A program made the position numbers and the translations under genes. Source: an uncultured Pirellulaceae bacterium (lineage in GTDB: Bacteria; Planctomycetota; Planctomycetia; Pirellulales; Pirellulaceae). From it: a DNA stretch of 64,000 bases. Location: assembly GCA_937941455.1 (NCBI GenBank), contig CALDHM010000001.1, forward strand, positions 1 to 64,000. The letters are read 5' to 3'. This document shows positions 29,962 through 39,377 of this stretch, one piece after another. Numbering within the stretch: position 1 is the first letter of the stretch; every line of letters begins with the position of its first letter. Below the pieces are notes generated by a model, which saw only the letters and a list, made by a program, of their open reading frames with translations, searched no databases and was not told where the DNA came from.

Positions 29962-30228
29962 GTTTGTTCTCCAACTCCTGGGGTTCCAACAAATTGGGCA
30001 GCGGGGGGAGCAACAGGCAGCCGTGCGCGATCGTGCCAGCCTTCGTCGTGGCGTGTTGCGCCTTCCGTTTCCCCGCCCTTTTCAGGAACCGCCATGCAGC
30101 TTGCGTGCCAACTGCGATGAACCTAGAATCCACCATAAGTTTCGGGTAAATCCGTCGTTCAGGCGATGCTTCAGCAGCTTGTGACTGTCGCCAATTGCAG
30201 ACAACCGTGGAATCAAATCGATCGCACC

Positions 30229-31251
30229 ATGAACGAGACCGAACCATCGAGATTGCCGCCTGGACAGCAGTTGGCGGCGATCGGCAAGTGGCCACTCATC
30301 GGCGAACGGGAGCCTCGGGACTCGGCGGCCCCCTGGACCTTGACGGTCGACGGGCTTGTGAAGTCGCCCCAGACGTTTTCGCTGGCACAATTGCGTGAAC
30401 TTCCCCAAGGCGACATGAAACTGGACATCCATTGCGTGACACGCTGGTCGCAGTACGACATGCCGTTTCGCGGGGTGCGTCTTGCTCAAGTGTTGGAGCT
30501 AACCGGCGTCTTGCCGGAGGCGAAATTCATTTCCTTCGTCTCGCGATCCACGCGTGATCATTCCAGTTCCCTTGAACTGGCGGTCGCCTTGCAGTTGGAG
30601 ACGCTGATCGCGCTGGATTTCGACGGTCGGCCCCTGGCCCGCGAGCACGGCGGGCCGATTCGGAACATCGTGCCTCGGCGATATTTCTACAAGAGCGTCA
30701 AATGGCTGGAAAGGATCGAATTGCTGGCCGTTGATCGCTTAGGATTTTGGGAGGCTGAATCGGGTTACCATAATCATGCGGACCCGTGGCGTGAGGAGCG
30801 GTACATGGCTCCCCAAATCGATCGACGATTGGCCCAACAGTTGATTGCTGAAAAAAAATTTGCCAATCTCGATCTGCGAAGCATCGATTGTAGCCTGCGG
30901 GACCTGTCGGGTCTCGACGCGCGGGGTGCTGCGTTGCGGGATGCCAACTTTCGAGAGGCTCGACTGGTTGGTGCGGATTTCTCGGGCGCCAATCTGTCGA
31001 ATGCCCATTTTGAGAGGGCCGACCTGCGTAATTGTCGCTTCCTCGGTGCCGATTTAGAGGGAGCCGATTTCAGTGGAGCGGATCTCCGCGGCGCGAATCT
31101 TACGGGGGCGTCTCTGACGGGAACAACCTTTGGCTCGGAGCGGGGGCTTTGTCGCTTGGATGCCGCCACGATCTTGCCCGATGAGATTTTGGGCCCTCTG
31201 ACTCCCGATCAAACCGCTGTCGTGCAACGACTCAAAGTCGACGCGATTTGA
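30229..31251 (+). CDS. Sulphite-oxidase-fold molybdopterin domain fused to pentapeptide repeats
   Basis: 340 residues from ATG 30229 ([10 protein letters not shown]); the track start at 30166 adds 21 residues that look out of place. Residues about 35-180 form the oxidoreductase molybdopterin-binding domain, with [13 protein letters not shown] carrying the predicted molybdenum-ligand Cys at about 69, [11 protein letters not shown], and [24 protein letters not shown]. There is no twin-arginine signal, so it should be cytoplasmic. Residues about 205-310 are tandem pentapeptide repeats ([39 protein letters not shown]), a right-handed beta-helix. The fusion is unusual. Oxidation or reduction of a sulphur or nitrogen compound is possible; the substrate is unknown. 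Neighbours give no help. Confidence 0.85.
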   Translation: MNETEPSRLPPGQQLAAIGKWPLIGEREPRDSAAPWTLTVDGLVKSPQTFSLAQLRELPQGDMKLDIHCVTRWSQYDMPFRGVRLAQVLELTGVLPEAKFISFVSRSTRDHSSSLELAVALQLETLIALDFDGRPLAREHGGPIRNIVPRRYFYKSVKWLERIELLAVDRLGFWEAESGYHNHADPWREERYMAPQIDRRLAQQLIAEKKFANLDLRSIDCSLRDLSGLDARGAALRDANFREARLVGADFSGANLSNAHFERADLRNCRFLGADLEGADFSGADLRGANLTGASLTGTTFGSERGLCRLDAATILPDEILGPLTPDQTAVVQRLKVDAI

Positions 31252-31276
31252 ATTCGCGACCAGGCAGCAGGTTTTT

Positions 31277-32515
31277 TCAAGGCGCGTATTTTTTGATGAT
31301 CAGCGAGGCGTTGTGCCCGCCGAAGCCGAAGCTGTTGCTCATCGCGTAGCGAATTTCCATGGGACGAGCGACATTGGGGACGTAATCCAGATCGCAGTCG
31401 GGGTCGGGATTGGTGAGGTTGATCGTGGGGGGGGCGATGGAATCGCGAATTCCCATGATGGTGATGATCAGTTCCAAGCCTCCACTGGCGCCCAGGGAGT
31501 GACCGAGTTGGCTCTTTGTGCTGCTGATGGCCAGCTTGCGTGCGTGCTGGCCGAACACGCTCTTGATAGCCAAGGTTTCGGCCTTGTCCCCCTGCGGCGT
31601 GCTTGTGCCGTGAGCGTTGATGTAATCGATATCGTTTGGTTGAAGTCCCGCGTCCTTGAGCGCTGCCGCCATCGCAGCCGCGGCACCGCTGCCGGTTTCG
31701 TCAGGAGAGGTAATGTGCCCGGCATCGCAAGTCGAGCCGAAGCCCACGACCTCGGCCAGAATTCGGGCCCCGCGCCGCTGAGCGAATTCGAGTTCTTCGA
31801 ATACCAGCAGGCCAGCTCCCTCAGCAAACACGAAGCCGTCGCGTTGCTGATCGAAGGGGCGACTGGCCAATTGCGGGTCCCCCTCGAACGTCGAGAGTGC
31901 TCGCATGTTTTGGAAGGCAGCCACGCCGATCCGCGTCAAGGCGGCTTCGCTTCCTCCCGTCAACACCAGATCGCACAGTCCGCCGCGGATATGTGCGAAG
32001 GCGTTGCCCATCGCGTTGGCCGCGCTAGCACAGGCGGTGGCCACCGAGTAATTGATACCCTTTAGCCCGAAGTGAATCGCCAAGTTCCCGCCCCCGGCGT
32101 TGAGCATCAGTTTCGGGATGGTCATCGGCGAGACTCGGCTTGGCCCCTTGGTGACGAGGCGTGCGACTTGCTCCTCAATCGTGCATAGGCCGCCGATGCC
32201 GGAGCCCAGCACAACGCCGAACCGGGAGGTATCACCGGAAACGTCGACACCAGCATCTTTCATGGCATCGATGCCGGCCACCAAAGCGAATTGCGCGAAG
32301 CGGTCGATACGGTTGCGGGTATGCTGATCCAGATGCGCGGAGCAATCGAAGTCGGGAATGTCGCCGCCAAAGGTAACCTTGAGGTCACCGACTTCGATGA
32401 TTTTGATCGGGCGGATACCCGATTCACCGGCGCGAATCCGTTGCCAACATTCCTCGACCTGGCATCCCAACGGGCTGACAATTCCCAAGCCTGTGACGAC
32501 CACTCGACGATTCAT
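31277..32515 (-). CDS. fabF: 3-oxoacyl-ACP synthase II
   Basis: 412 residues, normal length. It condenses malonyl-ACP with growing acyl-ACP in fatty acid elongation. The catalytic triad is visible: Cys in SVATACASAANA, His in INAHGTSTPQGD, and His in KSQLGHSLGASGG. The N-terminus RRVVVTGLGIVSPLG and the C-terminal MSNSFGFGGHNASL are typical. It starts 4 bases after acpP, so the two are surely co-transcribed. It is the last gene of the ruvB-fabD-fabG-acpP-fabF run. Confidence 0.97.
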   Translation of the reverse strand: MNRRVVVTGLGIVSPLGCQVEECWQRIRAGESGIRPIKIIEVGDLKVTFGGDIPDFDCSAHLDQHTRNRIDRFAQFALVAGIDAMKDAGVDVSGDTSRFGVVLGSGIGGLCTIEEQVARLVTKGPSRVSPMTIPKLMLNAGGGNLAIHFGLKGINYSVATACASAANAMGNAFAHIRGGLCDLVLTGGSEAALTRIGVAAFQNMRALSTFEGDPQLASRPFDQQRDGFVFAEGAGLLVFEELEFAQRRGARILAEVVGFGSTCDAGHITSPDETGSGAAAAMAAALKDAGLQPNDIDYINAHGTSTPQGDKAETLAIKSVFGQHARKLAISSTKSQLGHSLGASGGLELIITIMGIRDSIAPPTINLTNPDPDCDLDYVPNVARPMEIRYAMSNSFGFGGHNASLIIKKYAP

Positions 32516-32519
32516 CGAA

Positions 32520-32759
32520 CTATTTTTCTTGTTGTTGTTTGATGTGGTCGATCGCCTGGCCTACGGTTTGGATCTTTTCAGCGGTTTCGTCCGGAATCTT
32601 GATGTCGAATTCTTCTTCGAGTTCCATGACCAGTTCGACCGTGTCGAGCGAGTCGGCCCCCAGGTCATTCACGAAATTAGAATCTCGGGTGATCTTGTCG
32701 CGATCGACTCCCAATTGCTCGGCTACGATATCAATAACGCGTGATTCAACCGATGACAT
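32520..32759 (-). CDS. acpP: Acyl carrier protein
   Basis: 79 residues, highly acidic. The phosphopantetheine attachment site is Ser 37 in [13 protein letters not shown]. Helix 1 ([11 protein letters not shown]) and the [10 protein letters not shown] segment are the standard AcpP pattern. It carries acyl intermediates between FabD, FabG and FabF, all encoded alongside. A 175-base gap separates it from fabG, and this may hold an extra promoter. Confidence 0.97.
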   Translation of the reverse strand: MSSVESRVIDIVAEQLGVDRDKITRDSNFVNDLGADSLDTVELVMELEEEFDIKIPDETAEKIQTVGQAIDHIKQQQEK

Positions 32760-32934
32760 AAAATCGGCATCCTTCTAGTAAGTTTTCGATAAAACAACAA
32801 AGCCCGCGGAAGATCGGCGCGATCTCCCGCCGGTGTTTCTCGTGGCTACAGTTTGCATCAAGATAGACAATACTCGCAAATAGGGTCAAGGTAGGTATGC
32901 TGGGCCCGCCAAAAAACGGGAAAAACCGGCTACC

Positions 32935-33696
32935 TCAACAGGTCATCCCGCCGTCGACCGTCAGGGTCTGCCCGGTGACATAGCTGGCGGCCGGACTAGC
33001 CAAAAACAGGACACAAGCCGCGACGTCCTCGCCCGTGCCGATCCGCTGGGCCGGGATTCGCTTTTTGACCTCGCCGAGGACGGCATCCCCCAAGGCCTGC
33101 GTCATGTCGCTTTCGATAAATCCCGGAGCGACGGCGTTGACCGTGACCTTACGTTTGGCCAGTTCTTTGGCCAGGCTGCGGGTCAGTCCAATCATCCCGG
33201 CTTTTGACGCCGAGTAATTGGTTTGGCCGGCATTCCCGACCAACCCCGACACACTCGATATGTTGATGATCCGTCCGTAACGGGCACGCATCATCCGCTG
33301 GCTCGCGGCTCGGCAAAACAAAAACGCGCCGCGCAGGTTGGTGTTGATCACGTCATCCCATTGTTCATCGGACATTGCCGGAAGGAGCGTGTCGCGGGTG
33401 ATACCGGCGTTGTTGACCAGGATGTCCAAACGCCTCCAACCATCGGCGACCTTGTCGACGATAGCCTCGACATTTTCCTTTTGGTTGACGTCGCTGGCCA
33501 TCGCTTCGGCTTGGCCGCCGAAGGCCTGGATCGCGGCGACGGTTTCTGCCAGTTTGGTGGCGTTGCGAGCGACGCACGCGACCCGGGCATGGCATCTGGC
33601 CAGTGCGATGGCAATCGCGCGGCCCAATCCTTGGGAGGCTCCGGTGACGATTGCCGTTTGACCACTGAGATCAACCTTTAACGAATCCAAACTCAT
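32935..33696 (-). CDS. fabG: 3-oxoacyl-ACP reductase
   Basis: 253 residues. The short-chain dehydrogenase performs the NADPH-dependent reduction of 3-oxoacyl-ACP. Cofactor site VTGASQGLGRAIA, NAG at NNAGITRDT, and the catalytic Ser-Tyr-Lys in ISSVSGLVGNAGQTNYSASK are all present, as is the C-terminal TGQTLTVDGGM. A GAGGA site lies about 10 bases before the ATG. The TRDTLL and ELAKRKVTVNAVAPGFIESDM segments are typical FabG. It lies between fabD and acpP. Confidence 0.95.
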   Translation of the reverse strand: MSLDSLKVDLSGQTAIVTGASQGLGRAIAIALARCHARVACVARNATKLAETVAAIQAFGGQAEAMASDVNQKENVEAIVDKVADGWRRLDILVNNAGITRDTLLPAMSDEQWDDVINTNLRGAFLFCRAASQRMMRARYGRIINISSVSGLVGNAGQTNYSASKAGMIGLTRSLAKELAKRKVTVNAVAPGFIESDMTQALGDAVLGEVKKRIPAQRIGTGEDVAACVLFLASPAASYVTGQTLTVDGGMTC

Positions 33697-33842
33697 GTCG
33701 CATATTCCTCATTATAAATTGCATTCACACCGGCTCGGGGCCAGCGGCACCGAGCCAAACCGCACTTGATCGCCACCGGCCTACGGTCGGTCCAGTAAAT
33801 AAGGCGAATCGAAATCGCAAGTCCGGTCCGCTCGCCGTTACC

Positions 33843-34757
33843 CTACACATCCAACACACCATCGCAGGGAATCTTTCGGGAGATTCGTTTGAGCAGTCCC
33901 CGCAAGACGCGTCCCGGTCCCACCTCGTAAAAATGCTCGACACCGTGACCGAGCATGGCCAAGACACCGTCCTCCCATTGCACTGGCGAACAAACTTGTT
34001 GTACCAGCAACTGGCGAATCTCATTTGGATCGACATGCGGTCGCGCGTCGACATTGGAAAATACAGGAACCCGGGGGGGGGTGATGGGGACTTGGGCCAA
34101 GGCCCGCTCGAGCCGCTCGACGGCCGGTTGCATGATCGGGGTGTGAAAGGCACCGGCCACCGCCAGCCGTACCGTGCGCATGGCTCCCGCTGCCTCGGCC
34201 ATGGGGGCCAGTCGCTCGCAGGCTGCCAGATGGCCTGAGACGACGATATTCCCAGGGCAGAGCAAGTTGGCAATCTGCAGAATCTCGCCGGGTTGGCGGA
34301 CCTGATCGCACAACTCCTGGACCTTGGCGCGTTCAAGCCCGAGGACGCTGACCATCGCGCTGGGGATCGCGTCGGCGGCGGCTTGCATGGCGGAGCCACG
34401 TTCGTGGACCAACCGCAGTCCATCTTCGAACGTCATCGCTCCTGCCGCGACCAGCGCGGTGTATTCCCCCAAACTCAATCCGGCCGTAGCCACGCAATGC
34501 GATTCGATTTCCGGCCGATTGGCCTTGAGGTGATGAAGGGCGGCCAAACTGCAAACGAACAGGGCAGGTTGACTGTAGACCGTGCTGTCCAGTTTCTCGG
34601 CAGGCCCCTGAAAGCAGACGTCCGCCAAATCGTACCCCAAAATCTGTGCTGCGGCTGCGAACAGCTCGCGGACGGAGGGGTCGGCGTCGTGCAACTCGCG
34701 GCACATACCCACCGTTTGAGCCCCTTGCCCAGGAAACAAAAAACCGATTTTCGTCAC
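33843..34757 (-). CDS. fabD: Malonyl-CoA:ACP transacylase
   Basis: About 304 residues from GTG 34757 (VTKIGFLFPGQGAQ), chosen because AAGGAG lies 10 bases upstream and FabD proteins start at this motif; the track's ATG at 34838 adds 27 unrelated residues overlapping ruvB. The active-site Ser is in TAGLSLGEYTALV and the His in VAGAFHTPIM. QGAQ and the GCxxxx-type QVCSPVQWED segment fit. It loads malonate onto AcpP. The gene follows ruvB by 37 bases. Confidence 0.95.
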   Translation of the reverse strand: MTKIGFLFPGQGAQTVGMCRELHDADPSVRELFAAAAQILGYDLADVCFQGPAEKLDSTVYSQPALFVCSLAALHHLKANRPEIESHCVATAGLSLGEYTALVAAGAMTFEDGLRLVHERGSAMQAAADAIPSAMVSVLGLERAKVQELCDQVRQPGEILQIANLLCPGNIVVSGHLAACERLAPMAEAAGAMRTVRLAVAGAFHTPIMQPAVERLERALAQVPITPPRVPVFSNVDARPHVDPNEIRQLLVQQVCSPVQWEDGVLAMLGHGVEHFYEVGPGRVLRGLLKRISRKIPCDGVLDV

Positions 34758-34794
34758 GTTGATCAGACTCCTTTTGCGAAAGCCGCCGCCATTG

Positions 34795-35814
34795 TCAATC
34801 AAACAGGCGCCCTTGAGAATCCCTTGGCAAGGCGACATTTAGGTGCTGGAAGGCTTTGGGGGTCGCAACTCGACCGCGGGGCGTCCGCAAAATCAGTTCG
34901 CTGCGGAGCAAAAACGGCTCGACCTCGTCCTCAAGCGTATCGCTGGAGGTGTTCATCGTGGCTGCAATCGATTCGATACCGACGGGGCCGCCACCGCAAA
35001 CGCGGACAACCGTTTCGAGGTAGCGCAAATCTTGGCGATCCAAGCCCAGGCGATCGATGCCCGCCATTTTCAGCGCGGCCTCTGCTACCTCGAAGTTGAT
35101 TTTCCCGTCGGCGCGGCTCTGGGCGTAGTCACGGACCCACCGCAAGCGATTGTTGGCGATGCGCGGAGTTCCGCGGCTGCGGTGGGCGATCAATTCGGCC
35201 GCGTCTTGGTCGAGTGCCACAGCCAGCTTGGCCGCATTGCGAAGCACCAACTGCGTCAGCTCCGCCAAGCTGTAGAAATCGAGATGCTCCCGAATTTGAA
35301 AGCGATCGCGGAGTGGTCCCGACAACATCCCCGCACGCGTCGTGGCACCGATCAGCGTGAAGGGCTTCAGTTTGAAATTGTGGGTCCGCGCGTTCAGGCC
35401 TTCTCCCAGAATCAGATCGATTCGGAAATCCTCCATCGCGGTGTACAGGTACTCCTCGACCGCCTTGGGGATGCGATGGATTTCATCGATGAACAAGACT
35501 TGCTTTGCCTGCAAGTTGGTCAAGTTCGGCACCAGATCCTTCGGGGCCTTGAGCGTGGGACCACTCAAGAAGTCGATCGGCACATTCAACTCATTGGGAA
35601 TGCAATGGGCGAATGTCGTTTTCCCCAGACCGGGAGGGCCATCGAACAGGATGTGTCCCAGTGTCTCGCCCCGCCGTTTCGCGGCGTCGATCGCGATCCG
35701 CAGACGCTCGATCACCTCGCACTGCCCGATCATTTGGCTCATCGCCGTTGGCCGCAGATTCGGATCATCCCCCTCGGTAGGCGGCTCTTTCGACATCAGC
35801 GGTACGCGGGTCAT
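34795..35814 (-). CDS. ruvB: Holliday junction branch migration helicase RuvB
   Basis: 339 residues. Walker A GPPGLGKTT, Walker B VLFIDEIHR, sensor 1 IGATTRAG and the arginine-finger region SGPLRDRFQI are intact, as is the C-terminal winged-helix end (EDEVEPFLLRSELILRTPRGR). It drives branch migration with RuvA during recombination repair. ruvA and ruvC are not in the window. It is the first gene of a minus-strand run that continues into fatty acid synthesis genes. The start codon is ATG 35814; an ATG at 35796 (MSKEPP) is an alternative. Confidence 0.96.
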   Translation of the reverse strand: MTRVPLMSKEPPTEGDDPNLRPTAMSQMIGQCEVIERLRIAIDAAKRRGETLGHILFDGPPGLGKTTFAHCIPNELNVPIDFLSGPTLKAPKDLVPNLTNLQAKQVLFIDEIHRIPKAVEEYLYTAMEDFRIDLILGEGLNARTHNFKLKPFTLIGATTRAGMLSGPLRDRFQIREHLDFYSLAELTQLVLRNAAKLAVALDQDAAELIAHRSRGTPRIANNRLRWVRDYAQSRADGKINFEVAEAALKMAGIDRLGLDRQDLRYLETVVRVCGGGPVGIESIAATMNTSSDTLEDEVEPFLLRSELILRTPRGRVATPKAFQHLNVALPRDSQGRLFD

Positions 35815-36022
35815 GGAGTTGCGATACGTTGTGAAGCCTGCGGGTTCGTCGGACGATCTCCCGGTCGACTCGTGCGGATTTTGCGGGGTAGATTCTGTTC
35901 GTTTTGGGGGGCGCAGCGGGCTTATGCTGCTCGCTCGCCGAGCCTTTCCAGTTAAGCTAAAGTTATATCAGACTTCTCTGCTTTAGCCTATTGTCGACAA
36001 ATGGCCGACAGCACCGGACCGT

Positions 36023-37471
36023 ATGCCCCGACCGCGTTCTCCCAAATCGAACCTCTTTCGGCTGCTAGAGTCCGCTCTACAGCCGATCTATGTGCTGGCC
36101 GACGATCAGTCGATATTGTTTGCCAACGAGTCCCTAGCTCGCTGGCTGGGTGTGGACGTCGACCAGGTCATCGGCAGGGTTTGCGAAGGGACAGGCAAGC
36201 CACCGGCTGATCCGATCGACGCCCTGGTGCGCGGGTTGGCGGCCGAACCGGGGCAGGGCGGGCGTGAGGAATTTGAACAAATCGTGTTTTGCTCGGCTCC
36301 CGGAAATCCGCTGCGGCGAAGCTCGGCGCGGTTTCAGCGGTTGCAGACAACGGACGGCTCGCTCGGTTGGCTGGTGGTGTTGGGAGCGGGTGGACTTGGA
36401 GAATCCCCCAGCGCCGCTACCACGTTGGCCGCGCAACTGGCGATTTTGGCACACGAGTTACTGCCCGGGCAGCCTCCAGCGACAGTCATCGGCCGAAGTG
36501 TCGTCGCGCGGCGATTGCTCCTGCAAGTCGACGCTGCCATCGAGGCTCGCCGCGGGGCGACAATCTTCGGCCCCGCAGGCTCGGAGCCCGAAGTTCTGGC
36601 CCGGTATATCTTCAGTAGGTTTCCCGGCGCGGATCAACTGGAACTCGCGCCGATCCGCGCCAATCAAGCCGACCAGGTGACGATCCAGGAGACGATCCGA
36701 CGGCTGTCCCGGATGGCACATGGGCAGCGGTCGCCGCGCAACGATGACTATGGCCAATGGCTGCTCCTGTTGGACGCGGATCGTCTGGAGCCGGCCGCTG
36801 CCATGGAGCTGAACGGATTCTTGGAATTGCCCAATAACCAAATTCGCATCTTGGCGACCGCTGATACGGCTGTTGAACACTGGCCGATTTGCGGTGATCT
36901 ACCGACGATCCTCCGCGCTCGACTGACGGCAGTGGAAATCGGTTTGCCCGCGCTCGCCGAACGGCGCGAGGATGTGCCGCTGATGTTTCAAGCTCTGCTC
37001 GAGGATCTGGCAAGGGAGCAAAGCGAGCCGGTCCCCACGCTTGCCCCCGCCGCCATCGAGATGCTGCTGGAGTATTCGTGGCCCGGGAATTTGACCGAAC
37101 TCCGCAACGCGGCGCGAGGAGTGATCAAGGGATTCTCGGCCGCTGGCGGGCGACGCACCGTCAATCCGGAGGACTTGCCCGAACGCCTGCGGCTGGCCAT
37201 CAAACACGGCCGCTTGGGACGAGCTCCGGTGGAGTCGATCGATCTCGAAACTCGGCTAGCGGCGATCGAGCGGGAATTCATCGAGCGGGCCCTCGGTCAA
37301 GCCAGGTACAATCGCGCTCAAGCGGCGAAGCTGCTCGGCATCAGCAGGGCCAAGTTGCTGCGACGCTGCGAGCAGTTATCCATCGAGCTGCCGAATCAGA
37401 CGATCGCCTTCGAAATCGTCGAGGAACCTGAATCGATCGAAAAAGTCGATTTCCAGGAGAGCGACGAATGA
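36023..37471 (+). CDS. Degenerate NtrC-like regulator (PAS, dead AAA+ domain, Fis-type HTH)
   Basis: 482 residues. A PAS-like domain lies at about 10-115 (ALQPIYVLADDQSILFANES). A sigma-54-activator-like AAA+ domain follows at about 145-390: VIGRSVVARRLLLQVDAA corresponds to the region before Walker A, but the P-loop reads GPAGSEPEVLAR with no GKE/GKS, and no GAFTGA loop was found. The downstream RLTAVEIGLPALAERREDVP and YSWPGNLTELRNAARG segments are well conserved. The C-terminal Fis-type helix-turn-helix is intact (ALGQARYNRAQAAKLLGISR). It should bind DNA but not hydrolyse ATP or remodel sigma-54. The next gene overlaps by 4 bases. Confidence 0.85.
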   Translation: MPRPRSPKSNLFRLLESALQPIYVLADDQSILFANESLARWLGVDVDQVIGRVCEGTGKPPADPIDALVRGLAAEPGQGGREEFEQIVFCSAPGNPLRRSSARFQRLQTTDGSLGWLVVLGAGGLGESPSAATTLAAQLAILAHELLPGQPPATVIGRSVVARRLLLQVDAAIEARRGATIFGPAGSEPEVLARYIFSRFPGADQLELAPIRANQADQVTIQETIRRLSRMAHGQRSPRNDDYGQWLLLLDADRLEPAAAMELNGFLELPNNQIRILATADTAVEHWPICGDLPTILRARLTAVEIGLPALAERREDVPLMFQALLEDLAREQSEPVPTLAPAAIEMLLEYSWPGNLTELRNAARGVIKGFSAAGGRRTVNPEDLPERLRLAIKHGRLGRAPVESIDLETRLAAIEREFIERALGQARYNRAQAAKLLGISRAKLLRRCEQLSIELPNQTIAFEIVEEPESIEKVDFQESDE

Positions 37472-37929
37472 CGACCTCCTTGCGGCCGCTGGGCCAAATC
37501 CTGATGCTGGAATCGTCCGGCAAGTGGCGAGCGGCCTTGCGGCGCGTTTGGGATCAGCCGGCCATCGGCCTCGACGTGTTGCTCGACTCGAATGAGTTCC
37601 TGGCGCGTTGCGATCGTCTGCCAACTGTCGGAATTCTCGACTTGACCCCGGCACAAATCGGGGAGTTATCGCGGCGACTGAAGGAGCATCTTTGGGGGCG
37701 AAATCTGGCGATTTGGCTCGTCGTCGATGATGCCCGAGACGATGGCGACCAACTGGCGTCGTCTGCCAGGCGACTGGGCTACGCGGGAGTATTACATAGT
37801 CTGTCGCAACTGCCGTACCTGCATCGTGCCATCCAGCGGTTCTTTCGAAATGCCGCACCTGTCGAGCTGCCCCTAGAAGAGCGGATCGAATTACAATTCC
37901 CTTGGCGGCGACCTTCGCGACCGGTCTAG
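37468..37929 (+). CDS. Hypothetical partner of the degenerate NtrC-like regulator
   Basis: 153 residues, overlapping the regulator by ATGA, so translation is probably coupled. The alternating hydrophobic strands and helices (QILMLESSGKWRAALRRVW, TVGILDLTPAQ, LAIWLVVDDARDD, RLGYAGVLHSLSQLPYLHRA) resemble a receiver-like alpha/beta fold, but the phosphoacceptor pattern is not evident. It may be a pseudo-receiver partner. I recognise no family. Inference is from secondary-structure pattern and position only. Confidence 0.65.
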   Translation: MTTSLRPLGQILMLESSGKWRAALRRVWDQPAIGLDVLLDSNEFLARCDRLPTVGILDLTPAQIGELSRRLKEHLWGRNLAIWLVVDDARDDGDQLASSARRLGYAGVLHSLSQLPYLHRAIQRFFRNAAPVELPLEERIELQFPWRRPSRPV

Positions 37930-38183
37930 GGCAGCCCAGGGCCGCAAAATCGAGAGGGTTGTCGATTAGCGGCGGGATCTTGCCATGGGCCGCCGCAACG
38001 ATGACGAGTCCGATCGACCTGCCGCATGACGACCAAGGTTATATTTGCGGGTGATTGGCGGACAACCGGGGTAGTATCCAATGACGGCCTACTCTATCGC
38101 GGGCTCCGCGATCACACCGTCCCGTTCTCCTGCAACGATTCTCCTTATTCACCACGAAATTGACGACGAAACGAGCAAACCCG

Positions 38184-39248
38184 ATGAGTCTTGAAACTCT
38201 GCACCAAGCTTTGCAACGTTTTCCGGATCCGGAGACCGGCATCCCGCTGTCGGTAGGAAAACAGGTCCACGAGGTCCGCTGTGATGACGGTCACGTGTGC
38301 GTCACCGTCGCCTTCAGTTCGTATGTCGCCCCGCTGCGAACTGAGCTGCGTGAGAAAATCGCCGAGTTGGTAAGAACGCATTTGCCCGAGGCGCGGCAGA
38401 TCGATGTGGAGATCGTCAACCATCCTCGGCCGGCACTCCCCAGCGGCCAATTGGGTTTGACCGCCAAAAGCGTCGTTCTCGTCGGATCCGGCAAAGGGGG
38501 CGTCGGGAAAAGTACCGTGGCTCTCAGCCTGGCGCTGGCCCTCAAGCGGGCGGGCTGCGAGGTCGGGTTGCTCGACGCCGACGTCTACGGACCGAGCGTC
38601 CCGCAACTGACGGGCGTTCGCGGGCAGGCGACCAAGGCGGGGGACAAGATCGCGCCCTTTGACTATGACGGTATTCGCCTGATGTCGATCGGCTACATGG
38701 TTCCTCCCGACAAGGCGGTGATCTGGCGCGGGCCGATGCTGCACTCAGCCGTCTCGACATTCCTTCGCGACGTCGCTTGGGGGAATCTGGATTTCTTGAT
38801 CGTCGACATGCCGCCGGGAACCGGGGACATCGCCCTGACGTTGTCGCAGGTCATCCCTGGAGCGTGTGCGGTTGTCGTCTGCACGCCACAAGAGGTGGCG
38901 CTGATCGATGCGGTGAAGGCCGTCGCAATGTTTCAGCAAGTCAAGATTCCCGTCGTGGGCGTTGTCGAAAATATGAGCAGTTTCATTTGCCCCGACACTG
39001 GCAAGCGGTACGACATTTTCGGCAAGGGGGGGGCGAGGCAGTACGCCGAAGAAGCGGGGTTGCCGTTTCTCGGTGAAATCCCCATCAACATCGGAATTCG
39101 CGAGCGGGGGGACGAAGGGAATTCGGCGGCCAATTTTTCCGACCCGACCGTGGCCCCCTACCTGGAAAAAATCGCTTTTCAACTCGTCCGCTATTTGGCC
39201 CAAAAATCGGCTCAATCCCCCATCAAGGCCCAATTGCCCGTGTTGTAG
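38184..39248 (+). CDS. apbC: Mrp/ApbC-type iron-sulphur cluster carrier ATPase
   Basis: 354 residues from ATG 38184; the track start at 38160 is a TTG eight codons earlier. An N-terminal MIP18/DUF59 domain (residues 1-90) precedes a MinD-like ATPase: deviant Walker A GSGKGGVGKST, switch DADVYGPSVPQL, and DMPPGTGDIALTLSQ. The metal-binding CxxC site of this family falls at MSSFICPDTGKRYDIFG, where the second Cys is replaced, so only one of the pair remains. Related proteins carry or load Fe-S clusters to apoproteins in the cytoplasm. Single gene. Confidence 0.93.
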   Translation: MSLETLHQALQRFPDPETGIPLSVGKQVHEVRCDDGHVCVTVAFSSYVAPLRTELREKIAELVRTHLPEARQIDVEIVNHPRPALPSGQLGLTAKSVVLVGSGKGGVGKSTVALSLALALKRAGCEVGLLDADVYGPSVPQLTGVRGQATKAGDKIAPFDYDGIRLMSIGYMVPPDKAVIWRGPMLHSAVSTFLRDVAWGNLDFLIVDMPPGTGDIALTLSQVIPGACAVVVCTPQEVALIDAVKAVAMFQQVKIPVVGVVENMSSFICPDTGKRYDIFGKGGARQYAEEAGLPFLGEIPINIGIRERGDEGNSAANFSDPTVAPYLEKIAFQLVRYLAQKSAQSPIKAQLPVL

Positions 39249-39308
39249 TCGCGGTCGGTGTGGGCCGGGGATCGCCCTTGACGAGGGCGCAGGGCAAGAG
39301 GCCAAGGA

Positions 39309-39347
39309 AAAAGGCCAGGGGAAAAGGCCAGGGGAAAAGGCCAGGGG
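39309..39347. repeat. Three perfect tandem copies of a 13-bp unit
   Basis: AAAAGGCCAGGGG is repeated at 39309-39321, 39322-39334 and 39335-39347, followed by extra Gs; a partial copy (GGCCAAGGAAA) precedes it. It lies about 60 bases after the apbC stop and 100 bases before the Lys/Ala-rich gene's end. A variable-number repeat is possible. Confidence 0.8.
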
Positions 39348-39377
39348 GCGTTGCGAGCTCCAATTCCGGCTCGGCGC

